Assembly (NCBI GenBank): GCA_026004795.1
Contig: BPJV01000001.1
Location: 838,501 to 902,500, forward strand
Direction: 5' to 3'
Origin: Pirellulaceae bacterium
GTDB lineage: Bacteria > Planctomycetota > Planctomycetia > Pirellulales > Pirellulaceae
DNA length: 64,000 nt
The position numbers were made by a program, and so were the translations under genes. Of the stretch, positions 36,131-44,432 are shown one piece after another; within the stretch, counting starts at the first letter, position 1, and each line of letters starts with the position of its first letter. Below the pieces are notes generated by a model. It worked only from the letters and a program-made list of their open reading frames with translations, had not been told where the DNA came from and did not search any database.

Positions 36131-37828
36131 TCATTGGGCCGCGGAGACCGGCTTGGCGGTAGCTCCCCGCACGATGCGCCAGCGTTGATTGGGCGCCAAC
36201 GTAAAGGTGTCGGTTTCCCCGTCAGGCCAGCGAACGACGACTTCAACATCCAAGCTGGCAGCGGTTCCTAAACCGAAATGTAGCACGCGACCGTAGTCGC
36301 TCTGGTAGCCTCGACCGGATAGCACTTCCTGCATCTGACGCGATTGGGGCAAGCGAACACGGGCGCCGATGGCGTGCTGATTGAGCGGTTGCCGTGGGTC
36401 TCGCAATTCGATCTGCAGCCAATCGCCGCCTGGCGAATCGTTGCGAATCAGAGTGGGAGGGGCGTTGCTATTGACGACGACTAGATCGATGTCGCCATCG
36501 TTATCCAAGTCATCGAATGCCACACCGCGGCTGCTTTCCACCACGGCCAGGGCACTCCCGGCGCCAGCGGATAGGTCGACGAATTGCCCTTCATGTTGTA
36601 GCAGCAAATAGTTGCGTACTTTTTGTTGCGTCCGGTCATCGATTTGTTCTATACGGTCGAAATGACCGCAGGCGATGTACAAGTCCAAGTCCGCATCGTT
36701 GTCCACGTCGAAGAAGCTTGTCCCCCAGTTGACATGCGGGAAGAGTTCGCGAGTGATGCGCGTGGAACTGGTGGCATCTTCGAAGAGTCCGCCGCCCAAG
36801 TTGTGGTAAAGAACCGGCATCTCCCCCTGGTAGTTGGTAACGATGATATCGAACCAACCGTCACGATCGTAGTCGCCGATGTCGACGCCCATGGAAGAAT
36901 TAGCGCGTCCGTCAAAGTCGTAGGCCACACTGGCCAGCATACCTATCTCGGTAAAATGGCCGTGACCATCATTTTCGAACAAGAAATTCGGTTCGCCATC
37001 GTTGCACACGTAGATATCGAGGTCACCATCGTTGTCGAAATCGAAGCATACCAAGCCCATTCCCGGGCCAGAGACCTGAGAGATGCCAGATTCTCGACTG
37101 ACATCCGTGAACCTGCCGTTGCCTTCGTTGCGATACAGCGTATCGGTGACCGGACGGTAGTATTGCGGGCCGGCTTGATAGTATTTGCCGCCAATGATGA
37201 TGGGGACGTGGTTGTCGTAATTGAAATCGACGTAGTTGGCCACATAGAGGTCCAAGTCCCCATCGCCATCCATATCGAAGAAACCGACGCCGGCACCGAC
37301 CTTATCGCCATTGGCGACCCCCGCTTGCTCGGTGACATCACGAAACGTCCCGTTGCCTTGATTCTGATAAAGTCGGTTGGGCCCGAAATTGTTGATGTAG
37401 ACATCGACGTCGCCGTCGCCGTCGTAGTCAGCCGTGGCCACGCCGAGGGCATATCCGGGATCCCCCAGTCCTGAACTTTCCGTCACATCGGTAAACTTCC
37501 AATTCCCGTCGTTGCGATACAACCGGTTGGTGGCAGAAGGATCGGGCGGGGCGCCTTTCAGTGGGGCTCCGTTCAAGAAATAAAGATCTTGGTCTCCGTC
37601 GCCGTCATAGTCGAACGTGGCGATACCGGTGGACATGCCTTCGACGATGTAGCCCAATCCGGCGGATCCCGTCGTATGCACGAAGTCGATCCCCGTTTGT
37701 TCCGTTACATCGGTGAGGAGAATTCCCGACTGCGTTGATTGTCCGTGAACCGATACCGCGACGCCGGATGCTGCTAGGAATGGTATGCAGTTGATTACAA
37801 AACGAAAAAACATGGAACGAGGCACCAT
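36131..37828 (-). CDS. CRTAC1-type FG-GAP/VCBS repeat protein, copy B
   Basis: 565 residues. Signal peptide (1-29; FRFVINCIPFLAASGVAVSVHG). From about residue 40 come tandem FG-GAP/VCBS repeats whose Asp-rich loops look like calcium sites: D-Y-D-G-D-G-D-Q-D-L-Y, DYDGDGDVDVYINN, DMDGDGDLDLYVAN, DFDNDGDLDIYVCN, DYDRDGWFDIIVTN, DVDNDADLDLYIACG and DLDNDGDIDLVVVN. The last ~90 residues are an ASPIC/UnbV domain (GARVRLPQSRQMQEVLSGRGYQSD, VRWPDG). Such propellers occur on the surface of planctomycetes and are of unknown function. It is a paralogue of 39379-41061 and lies 52 bases past TPR gene B, fourth gene in a row. Lacks obvious export system neighbours. Confidence 0.92.
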   Translation of the reverse strand: MVPRSMFFRFVINCIPFLAASGVAVSVHGQSTQSGILLTDVTEQTGIDFVHTTGSAGLGYIVEGMSTGIATFDYDGDGDQDLYFLNGAPLKGAPPDPSATNRLYRNDGNWKFTDVTESSGLGDPGYALGVATADYDGDGDVDVYINNFGPNRLYQNQGNGTFRDVTEQAGVANGDKVGAGVGFFDMDGDGDLDLYVANYVDFNYDNHVPIIIGGKYYQAGPQYYRPVTDTLYRNEGNGRFTDVSRESGISQVSGPGMGLVCFDFDNDGDLDIYVCNDGEPNFLFENDGHGHFTEIGMLASVAYDFDGRANSSMGVDIGDYDRDGWFDIIVTNYQGEMPVLYHNLGGGLFEDATSSTRITRELFPHVNWGTSFFDVDNDADLDLYIACGHFDRIEQIDDRTQQKVRNYLLLQHEGQFVDLSAGAGSALAVVESSRGVAFDDLDNDGDIDLVVVNSNAPPTLIRNDSPGGDWLQIELRDPRQPLNQHAIGARVRLPQSRQMQEVLSGRGYQSDYGRVLHFGLGTAASLDVEVVVRWPDGETDTFTLAPNQRWRIVRGATAKPVSAAQ

Positions 37829-37880
37829 CGGTATTCCACTGACTCCAGAAAAAGAAAGTAAAGAGCAAATGAAGGGTAGA

Positions 37881-39389
37881 TCAATTGTTCGAGGTAGACG
37901 TTTCCAGCTGCGCAGCTTGCCGTTCGGCTTGCTCAGCTTGCGCCGCGTCTCCCAGAGTCCGCCATACTTTGGCCAGTAGGCGATATCCCTGGGGACTGGG
38001 GGAGATTTCTAAAGCGTGCTGGACGTACCACAATGCCTTGCGGGGAGCGCCGATCTCGAGCTGAAAATCGGCCATCGCCGAATAACCAATGATCGACTGG
38101 GGAGCCATGGAGATGGCTAATTTGATGTTCGCTTCCGCTTTTGCATGATCGTTCATTGTCGCCGCCCGTTTCGCAATCATCAAATAGTTCATCAGGTTGA
38201 ATGGATCCAGCTCCGAGGTGCGCTCACGCACGACCAATTCATTCACTGGCAGGTCGAGTTTTTCGTAGACCCGCGCCAATTCCTGACAGGCGGCTAGGTT
38301 TCCAGGTTCTAGAGCAAGGATCCTCAGCAGCAAATGTTCTGCTTCCTGCCATTTGTTCGTTGCCGAATAAAGCGCCGCAGCTTCACTGAACACGGAAACG
38401 CACACTCGACGCGCCTCGGCTTCGGACAATGCCTGGTAGCGATTTTGAGACGACGAGGCGTTCGATTTGTCGTCAAAGCTGAGGTAGATATCGCGGTATT
38501 TCATGGCATCATCGCGATTGCCGTTTCTTAAACAAGCGTTGAACAAAGCAAAGTAGGCCGATTTTCCACCACTACCTAGTTCGATCGCCTTGCGCAGGCT
38601 TGCCTCCGCCTCCTTGGTCTGGCCGAGCTTTAGCTGGGCTTGACCGAGCAGCAGCCAATGCCCGCCACTGTTGGGGTGGTCGGCGAGGACCTGTTTGGCA
38701 AGTTCAGCCGCCTCGTCGATCTTGCCGGTCTGTACCAGGGCCAAACTCAGGTGATGAAAGATGTCGGGTGAGGTGAGACCGCGGGAGACTGCCTGGCGCA
38801 GCACTTGTTCCGCTTCGTGGGCTTCGCCCCGGTCAAGCTGTAACGCTGCTAGATTGATGTAAAACTCCTCGGTTTCGGGAGCAGCCTCGAGGCACTTGCG
38901 CCACAACTGCACCGCTTCCGTGGTCTTATGCAATTGAGCGTTCAGGAGGGCGGCGACGTGCAGCGCGGCGTAGTGCCCCTGGAGATCACGCTGAAGCTTG
39001 GCCACGACAAAGTACGCTTCCTGTTCGAGTTGGTCCTTGGTCGCGGGAGCGGGCACGCGTGGTAGACGTACGGTTGAGGAGTGAGCCGAGGTTTGCTCTG
39101 CCGCGGAGGTTGGGGCTCCAGAGGATGTCGAGCGGTTCAACTGGCCCGACTTGGGCGGCGTATCGCGCCGCTGTTCGACACTGGGCGAGGAATCGGCCGG
39201 GGAAGGTGGCTGCTGGTGCGACTGGCGCGGAGGTGCCGGAGAGTTGCTGGGTTGGGCGCCTGCCCCTGTGGGACGATCGGCTGGAGTAGGGACACAGGCG
39301 GTCATGCACGCGACCAACACGGGCGTGATCAACAACCTCCCACTGCCGAGTATCCTGCCCCAGGCCCCCCACCGATGTTTACCTGCCAT
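37881..39389 (-). CDS. TPR lipoprotein, copy B
   Basis: 502 residues. Signal peptide with lipobox-like cysteines at 28 and 32 (L-V-A-C and M-T-A-C), then a Pro/Ser/Thr-rich linker (about 35-100). From ~110 there are repeating TPR helix pairs: AALHVAALLNAQLHKTTEAVQLWRKCLEAAP, AEELAKQVLADHPNSGGHWLLLGQAQLKLGQTKEAEASLRKAIELG, and AEHLLLRILALEPGNLAACQELARVYEKL. TPR arrays bind partner proteins. The ATG at 39389 (GAGGA ahead) overlaps the stop of the CRTAC1 gene upstream by 11 bases. Likely function: anchoring or assembling the adjacent CRTAC1 proteins at the membrane; inferred. Confidence 0.88.
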   Translation of the reverse strand: MAGKHRWGAWGRILGSGRLLITPVLVACMTACVPTPADRPTGAGAQPSNSPAPPRQSHQQPPSPADSSPSVEQRRDTPPKSGQLNRSTSSGAPTSAAEQTSAHSSTVRLPRVPAPATKDQLEQEAYFVVAKLQRDLQGHYAALHVAALLNAQLHKTTEAVQLWRKCLEAAPETEEFYINLAALQLDRGEAHEAEQVLRQAVSRGLTSPDIFHHLSLALVQTGKIDEAAELAKQVLADHPNSGGHWLLLGQAQLKLGQTKEAEASLRKAIELGSGGKSAYFALFNACLRNGNRDDAMKYRDIYLSFDDKSNASSSQNRYQALSEAEARRVCVSVFSEAAALYSATNKWQEAEHLLLRILALEPGNLAACQELARVYEKLDLPVNELVVRERTSELDPFNLMNYLMIAKRAATMNDHAKAEANIKLAISMAPQSIIGYSAMADFQLEIGAPRKALWYVQHALEISPSPQGYRLLAKVWRTLGDAAQAEQAERQAAQLETSTSNN

Positions 39390-41061
39390 GAATTCCTCGT
39401 CCTTCAATCAAGACCACCTCTCGGTTTGCTCCGTCGATGCGCCAGGATTCACTCGTACCGTTTGGCCAGCGGACATCAATCTGTAGGGGGGACTGAGGGG
39501 CTCTTCCTAGGCCGAAGGTCAGCCCTTCTCCCCCATAATGGCTCTGGTAGCCTCTTCCTGCATAAACCTCCGCCCACTGGCGATGTTGAGCGTGTTCAAC
39601 CGCCACTCGGGCGCCGACTCCGCCTCGATTCGACATTGTTCCCACCAGGCGTATTCTCAGCCATGCGTGTGCCGTCGTCTGGTCGTTGCGCAATAAGGAG
39701 AGTTCATCATTGTGGTTGTTGATTACCAGGTCCGGGTCGCCGTCGCCGTCAAGGTCTTCGCAGGCGACGCCGCGACTGCTACGGATTTCTGCCAGGCCGT
39801 TACCGTCTTCATCGGGAATCACGGTGTGAAATCGCCCTCCCCGGTTCTCCATCAACAGGTTGGCAACCTTCACCGAAGTGCGATCGTCAATATGTTGAAT
39901 ATTGTCCATGAAATGGCCGCAAGCGATGAACAAGTCGAGGTCTCCATCCAGATCAAAATCCGATAGCACACAGCCCCAACTTACATGGGGATGCAACCAC
40001 GAATCGAGCCGTGACAGCTTCGTTGCATCTTCGAACAATCCGTTGCCCAAATTCCGATAAAGGACTGGCATTTCGTCCTGAAATGTCGTGGTAATGAGGT
40101 CGATCCACCCGTCACCATCGACATCTCCCGCATCGATTCCCATGTTGCCATTAGCGCGTCCAGAGCCGTCGAAAGCCAAACCACTAAGCAACCCTTCTTC
40201 GTGGAAGACGCCGCCATCGTTGATCCACAACAGGTTAGCGTCACTGTCAACGGCCACGACGAGATCGAGGTCTGCGTCGTTATCGACATCGGTGGCGATC
40301 GCCCCCATCGTCGCTGCTGCAATCGCGCCTATGCCACTCTCTTCAGTAGCATCCCGAAAATGCCCCTCGCCGTCATTGATCAACAGAAGGTCGGTATCGG
40401 CCGGGTAGTCAGCGGGGCCAGGATGAAACCGATAACCCTTGATGATTCGCACGATGTTCTGTTCACAGCGAAACTTTACGTAATTGCCCGCAAACAGGTC
40501 GAGATTCCCGTCGCCGTCAAAGTCAGCAAATACCACGCCGGCGCCGAACCGATCGCCAGCATCTGTCCCTGTCCAAGCGGTACCGTCCGTGAACGTTCCA
40601 TCGCCATTATTCAAGAAGAAGCGATTGGCGCCGAAATTGGATACATAAAGATCCGTGTCGCCATCGTTGTCATAATCGGCGGCGACTACCCCTAAGCTGT
40701 AGCCCGTATCTCCCACTCCTGCCTCGGCTGTCACGTCGGCAAATCGATTGCCTCCGAGGTTCTTGTACAGCCGGTTCGTAGGAGGCGCGTAAGGGACGGG
40801 CGTTCCCGGTAAAGGGCTGCCGTTCAGTAGATAAAGGTCGACCAAGCCATCATCGTCGTAATCGAATGTCGCCAAGCCAACGGTCATGCTTTCTACGATA
40901 AAGTAATTCCCATTTCCGCCATCGGTGTGCACAAAATCGATTCCGGAAGAGGGTTGAATCTCAGCCCATTTGGAAAGCCTCTCCGTCGGATCGGTGGCGT
41001 GGACCCGCGGCGCCGTTGCTAGGAACCCGAGGAAGACGGCTAGCAATGCGTGATTGGACAT
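39379..41061 (-). CDS. CRTAC1-type FG-GAP/VCBS repeat protein, copy A
   Basis: 560 residues, paralogue of copy B. Signal peptide (HALLAVFLGFLATAPRVHA), then seven or more FG-GAP/VCBS repeats with Asp-rich loops (D-Y-D-D-D-G-L-V-D-L-Y-L-L-N, DYDNDGDTDLYVSN, DFDGDGNLDLFAGN, DVDNDADLDLVVAV, DVDGDGWIDLITT, DFDLDGDLDLFIACG, DLDGDGDPDLVINN) and a C-terminal ASPIC/UnbV domain (GARVAVEHAQHRQWAEVYAGRGYQSHYGGEGLTFGLG, VRWPNGTSESW). The stop of TPR gene A is followed by CCAC and then this ATG, a four-base gap, which suggests translational coupling. A TTG at 41088 would give an N-terminal extension without ribosome site. Confidence 0.92.
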   Translation of the reverse strand: MSNHALLAVFLGFLATAPRVHATDPTERLSKWAEIQPSSGIDFVHTDGGNGNYFIVESMTVGLATFDYDDDGLVDLYLLNGSPLPGTPVPYAPPTNRLYKNLGGNRFADVTAEAGVGDTGYSLGVVAADYDNDGDTDLYVSNFGANRFFLNNGDGTFTDGTAWTGTDAGDRFGAGVVFADFDGDGNLDLFAGNYVKFRCEQNIVRIIKGYRFHPGPADYPADTDLLLINDGEGHFRDATEESGIGAIAAATMGAIATDVDNDADLDLVVAVDSDANLLWINDGGVFHEEGLLSGLAFDGSGRANGNMGIDAGDVDGDGWIDLITTTFQDEMPVLYRNLGNGLFEDATKLSRLDSWLHPHVSWGCVLSDFDLDGDLDLFIACGHFMDNIQHIDDRTSVKVANLLMENRGGRFHTVIPDEDGNGLAEIRSSRGVACEDLDGDGDPDLVINNHNDELSLLRNDQTTAHAWLRIRLVGTMSNRGGVGARVAVEHAQHRQWAEVYAGRGYQSHYGGEGLTFGLGRAPQSPLQIDVRWPNGTSESWRIDGANREVVLIEGRGIHGR

Positions 41062-41065
41062 GTGG

Positions 41066-42574
41066 TCAGGGAGGGGATACTTGAACAAGGGGATGTTGTG
41101 GGTTCAGACTTCGAGCTCGTTCAAAAAGTTGCTGGGCGACATCAACGTTACCTGCTGCTTCTTCCACACGCGCCAACAGCACGTGCGACTCGACACTTTC
41201 GTTGCGTGCCAGGACTTGTGCAGCCCATCGCCGTGCTTGCTCGAGATTTCCCTGGGCTAAGTTCAATCGAGCTAGAGCTGATTGGGCTAGCACCCCCGTC
41301 GGGTCGATCTCAACGGCCTCAAGCAAGATCGCTTCAGCGCGGTCTGGTCGCATCGCTTGTAGCCACAGACTTGCCAAGTTGGTGTAATTGAACACATTGT
41401 CTGGCTGCACTTGCTTCAGACGTATTTGCACCGCAAGTGCTTTGGGGATGTCGCGGCGGTGCAAGAAGTAGGTACTAAACTCCATGAGCGCCTGGGTGTT
41501 GTCTGGTGCCAATTCGAGAACTCGCCGAAAATAGGACTCGGCTAGTTGAGGTTGGTCTTGTTCGGCCGCCAACAGAGCTGCCGACAGCCAAGCGTGCTGG
41601 GCAATCGACGATAAAGCAGCGTGGTAGTTGGCTTGAAACGGAGTACTTGACTCCGCGCTGGTCGCTCCACGAAGTATCTGTAATTGCCGACTTAACTCTC
41701 TTGCTTCCTCGCGCTTGCCTTGACGGGCAAGCGTCGTAGTCAGCAGAAAAAGGCGGCTTTCGGATTCCCCGCCCACGTTGATGGCCTGACGAACGGCCTG
41801 TTCTGCAGCCGTGTAGTCACCAAGCTGATTCAAGATGCGGGCGTAGGTATCCCACCACTGCTCATCCCGCAATAGCTCAGGGGCAGCTTGTTCCATGGTC
41901 TGGCGAGCCTGAGCTAGTTGGCCACGATGCTCCAATGCTTCGGCGAACGCCACTACAGTTTCCGCGGACTGGATTCCCCGGGAATGGGCTTCAGTGAGAA
42001 GGTCGATCGCTTCTTCCGCTCGCCCGGTCTGCACCAGAACATTAGCCAAGCCGGCATAGGGACCTGGTGCCGTCGTGCCCATGGAAATCGCTGTGCGCCA
42101 GGCGGTTTCGGCACGCTCGGTCTGGTGGAGTCCATCCCAGATCTGGGCTGCGAAGTGATGGGCGGCCGGTACGTCGCGGAATTGCTGAGCAAGCTCTTCG
42201 GCCAGCCGTTCCATCTCTCGTTGCAATTGTTCTGTTTCGATCGGAAAGGGGTCTACCGGTAACTTCAACTCGGTCGCCGCGTCGGCAATTATTTCATCTG
42301 GCGTAGGATTGGTGATGCCCCGCCCCTGTTGCCCGGCTGGCGACGTCGTGTACTGGCCCACGAGCGATGGATCCGACCTATCGAGTATTCCCTCAGCGGC
42401 GTGGGGGATCAGCCCCTCATCCGGGAGAAGTGGGGCCATCGGTTTAAAATAGACAAAACCAGCCAACACGACAGCAGTTCCCAACAGTCCACACAAAAAC
42501 ACCGCCGTCCAACGCACGGATGAACGCGGCCTTGATGCGGAAACGGGGGAAACTACGCCTGATCGCTTTTCCAA
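41066..42574 (-). CDS. TPR membrane protein, copy A
   Basis: 502 residues. One membrane anchor at ~20-44 (WTAVFLCGLLGTAVVLAGFVYF), Gly/Pro/Thr linker to ~100, then a TPR array (LAEELAQQFRDVPAAHHFAAQIW, AGLANVLVQTGRAEEAIDLLTEA, AEALEHRGQLAQARQTMEQ, ARILNQLGDYTAAEQAVRQA, FSTYFLHRRDIPKALAVQIRLKQV, ARLNLAQGNLEQARRWAAQVL, ARVEEAAGNVDVAQQLFERA). Unlike copy B it has a TM anchor rather than a lipid. It leads the four-gene TPR-CRTAC1-TPR-CRTAC1 row and lies 267 bases after the DUF1501 gene on the same strand. Role probably in presenting or secreting the CRTAC1 proteins; inferred. Confidence 0.88.
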   Translation of the reverse strand: MEKRSGVVSPVSASRPRSSVRWTAVFLCGLLGTAVVLAGFVYFKPMAPLLPDEGLIPHAAEGILDRSDPSLVGQYTTSPAGQQGRGITNPTPDEIIADAATELKLPVDPFPIETEQLQREMERLAEELAQQFRDVPAAHHFAAQIWDGLHQTERAETAWRTAISMGTTAPGPYAGLANVLVQTGRAEEAIDLLTEAHSRGIQSAETVVAFAEALEHRGQLAQARQTMEQAAPELLRDEQWWDTYARILNQLGDYTAAEQAVRQAINVGGESESRLFLLTTTLARQGKREEARELSRQLQILRGATSAESSTPFQANYHAALSSIAQHAWLSAALLAAEQDQPQLAESYFRRVLELAPDNTQALMEFSTYFLHRRDIPKALAVQIRLKQVQPDNVFNYTNLASLWLQAMRPDRAEAILLEAVEIDPTGVLAQSALARLNLAQGNLEQARRWAAQVLARNESVESHVLLARVEEAAGNVDVAQQLFERARSLNPQHPLVQVSPP

Positions 42575-42841
42575 GGATAAGGGCCCTCTTCGAAGTTCTG
42601 TTTCATTTGGTTTGATCTTACGAACCTTGGTTCATTGTAGTCTCTCGACGCCAAGCCGTAGATGGCTGACGGGCCTTTCGCGCACGGCGTAGGTTCGAGT
42701 ACTACAGCAGCGGAGGTCTGGAGGGTGGGTAAACCGATATTGGATTGGTGAGGTTGGCTTTCGATTGGTTGATCCCGACACGGAAAGGTCGCAATCAATA
42801 TCGTACGCAGCACAGCCGTTGTTTCCAGTGGCGTGGATCGC

Positions 42842-44347
42842 TCAAGCGAGTACATCGTGGATGACGTGACCGTGGACGTTGGTCAAACGACGTTCGAGAC
42901 CATTGTGGTAATAGGTTAATCGCTCGTGATCCAGCCCCATCAAGTGCAACAGAGTGGCATTGAAATCGTAAACGGAAGTGCGGTTGACGGCAGCGCGGAA
43001 ACCGAACTCGTCGCTCTCGCCATAACTGAAAGCCCGTTTGACTCCGGCTCCGGTCAAAAAGCACGTAAATGCGTCTGGGTTGTGGTCCCGGCCGGTGCCA
43101 TTGGACTGAAGGAAGGGCATCCTCCCGAACTCGGTTGCCCACACAACCAATGTGTGTTCCAACAAGCCCCGTTGTTTCAGGTCGGCAATCAGAGCAGCCG
43201 TCGGTTGGTCCATGATCTCGGCCTGCATAGCGTGCGTCTCTCGAATATTCGAGTGCGAATCCCAATTGGTGATACCGTTGCCACCGGAGGGGTCGCTACC
43301 GTTGAAAAGCTGGACGACGCGCACGCCGCGCTCGATCAAACGTCGAGCCAAGATGCAGTTGCGGGCATACTGACCACGGAGCTTGGAACCTCCCTCGACC
43401 CCGTAGGCACGCAAGGTGGCCTCGCTTTCATTGGAAATATCCATCACTTCCGGAATGGACAACTGCATGCGACCGGCCAATTCGTAGCTAGCAATCCGCC
43501 CCGCCAAATCCGCATCGTTGGGAAATCGTTCGAGGTGTCGGGCATTGAGCCGTTTGAGCAGCTCGATGGTTGCGCGATCGGCCTCCGGAGCTATCTCCTC
43601 CGGGCGATAAAGGTTGTTGGGGGGGCGTTGCATGTTGAAGTCCGTTCCTTGGAAGGCTGCGGGAAGAAAACCGTTGCCAAAGTTGTTCTTGCCGCTGCGC
43701 GCCAACCCCCGCGGATCGGCGATCGAGACGAACGCAGGTAGCTCCTCGTTTTCCGTACCCAAGGCGTAGGTGACCCATGCTCCGAAGGATGGGAAGCCTT
43801 CCATGGTGAAACCGGTATTCATGAAGTTTTCACCTTGCGGATGGGCACTCGTCTCGGTGGTCAAGGCGTGGAAGAAACAGAAATCGTCGACCTGTTGTGC
43901 CAGGTGAGGAAAGAGATCCGACACCATTTTTCCCGATTCGCCTCGAGGACGGAACTTCCAGAAAGGTCGGGCAATGTTGCCCGAAGGCCCTTCGAACGTC
44001 ACTGCCGGAATTCCGGGAGGTTTTTTGCCATGAAGTTTCTCCAGCGCTGGTTTGTAATCGAAGGTGTCGACATGGCTCACCGCGCCAGGGAGGTAGATCA
44101 CTAAGACTTGTTTCGCTGCGGGCTCGAAGTGCGGCGGGCGAGCCGCGTAGGGGCGCGCAGGATCGATCTGTGGTCGAATCGGCGTTTTGCCGCTAACCGT
44201 CTTCTGAGGCTCGGCCCCTAGCAGTCCATCTCGAGCCAAGAGGTTGATCAGCCCCAGTTCCATGGCGGATAAGCCAGCGATTCCCAGAAATCGTCGTCGG
44301 TCCAGAAAACGTCGTCCCGATGCGCTTAACCGTTCACTTTCGTACAT
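42842..44347 (-). CDS. DUF1501 protein with Tat-type signal
   Basis: 501 residues. The N-terminus has D-R-R-R-F-L-G-I-A-G-L-S-A, a twin-arginine-like signal, so it is exported folded. The rest is the planctomycete DUF1501 (sulfatase-fold) family: VLVIYLPGAVSHVDTFDYKP, EGPSGNIARPFWKFRPRGESGKMVSDLFPHLA, F-F-H-A-L-T-T-E-T-S-A-H-P, RLIERGVRVVQLFNGSDP, WDSHSNIRETHAMQAEIMD, VVWATEFGRMPFLQ, GRDHNPDAFTCFLTGAGVKR. Although of the alkaline-phosphatase superfamily, no reaction is proven. DUF1501 genes always sit beside PSCyt1/DUF1549/DUF1553 genes in this phylum, as here (86 bases upstream). Confidence 0.95.
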   Translation of the reverse strand: MYESERLSASGRRFLDRRRFLGIAGLSAMELGLINLLARDGLLGAEPQKTVSGKTPIRPQIDPARPYAARPPHFEPAAKQVLVIYLPGAVSHVDTFDYKPALEKLHGKKPPGIPAVTFEGPSGNIARPFWKFRPRGESGKMVSDLFPHLAQQVDDFCFFHALTTETSAHPQGENFMNTGFTMEGFPSFGAWVTYALGTENEELPAFVSIADPRGLARSGKNNFGNGFLPAAFQGTDFNMQRPPNNLYRPEEIAPEADRATIELLKRLNARHLERFPNDADLAGRIASYELAGRMQLSIPEVMDISNESEATLRAYGVEGGSKLRGQYARNCILARRLIERGVRVVQLFNGSDPSGGNGITNWDSHSNIRETHAMQAEIMDQPTAALIADLKQRGLLEHTLVVWATEFGRMPFLQSNGTGRDHNPDAFTCFLTGAGVKRAFSYGESDEFGFRAAVNRTSVYDFNATLLHLMGLDHERLTYYHNGLERRLTNVHGHVIHDVLA

Positions 44348-44432
44348 CGTTTTACCTCTTCATTGTTTTCATTGTTAGGGGATTTTACGTGTCAGGAGAG
44401 ATTTCAGGGGTTGGTGCGGAATGCTCACCCGG

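Noticed and set aside
36623..37474. Open frame of 283 codons with Asp/Val-rich repeats on the plus strand
   Set aside because: Mirror of the VCBS repeats of CRTAC1 copy B; no start signal or similarity.
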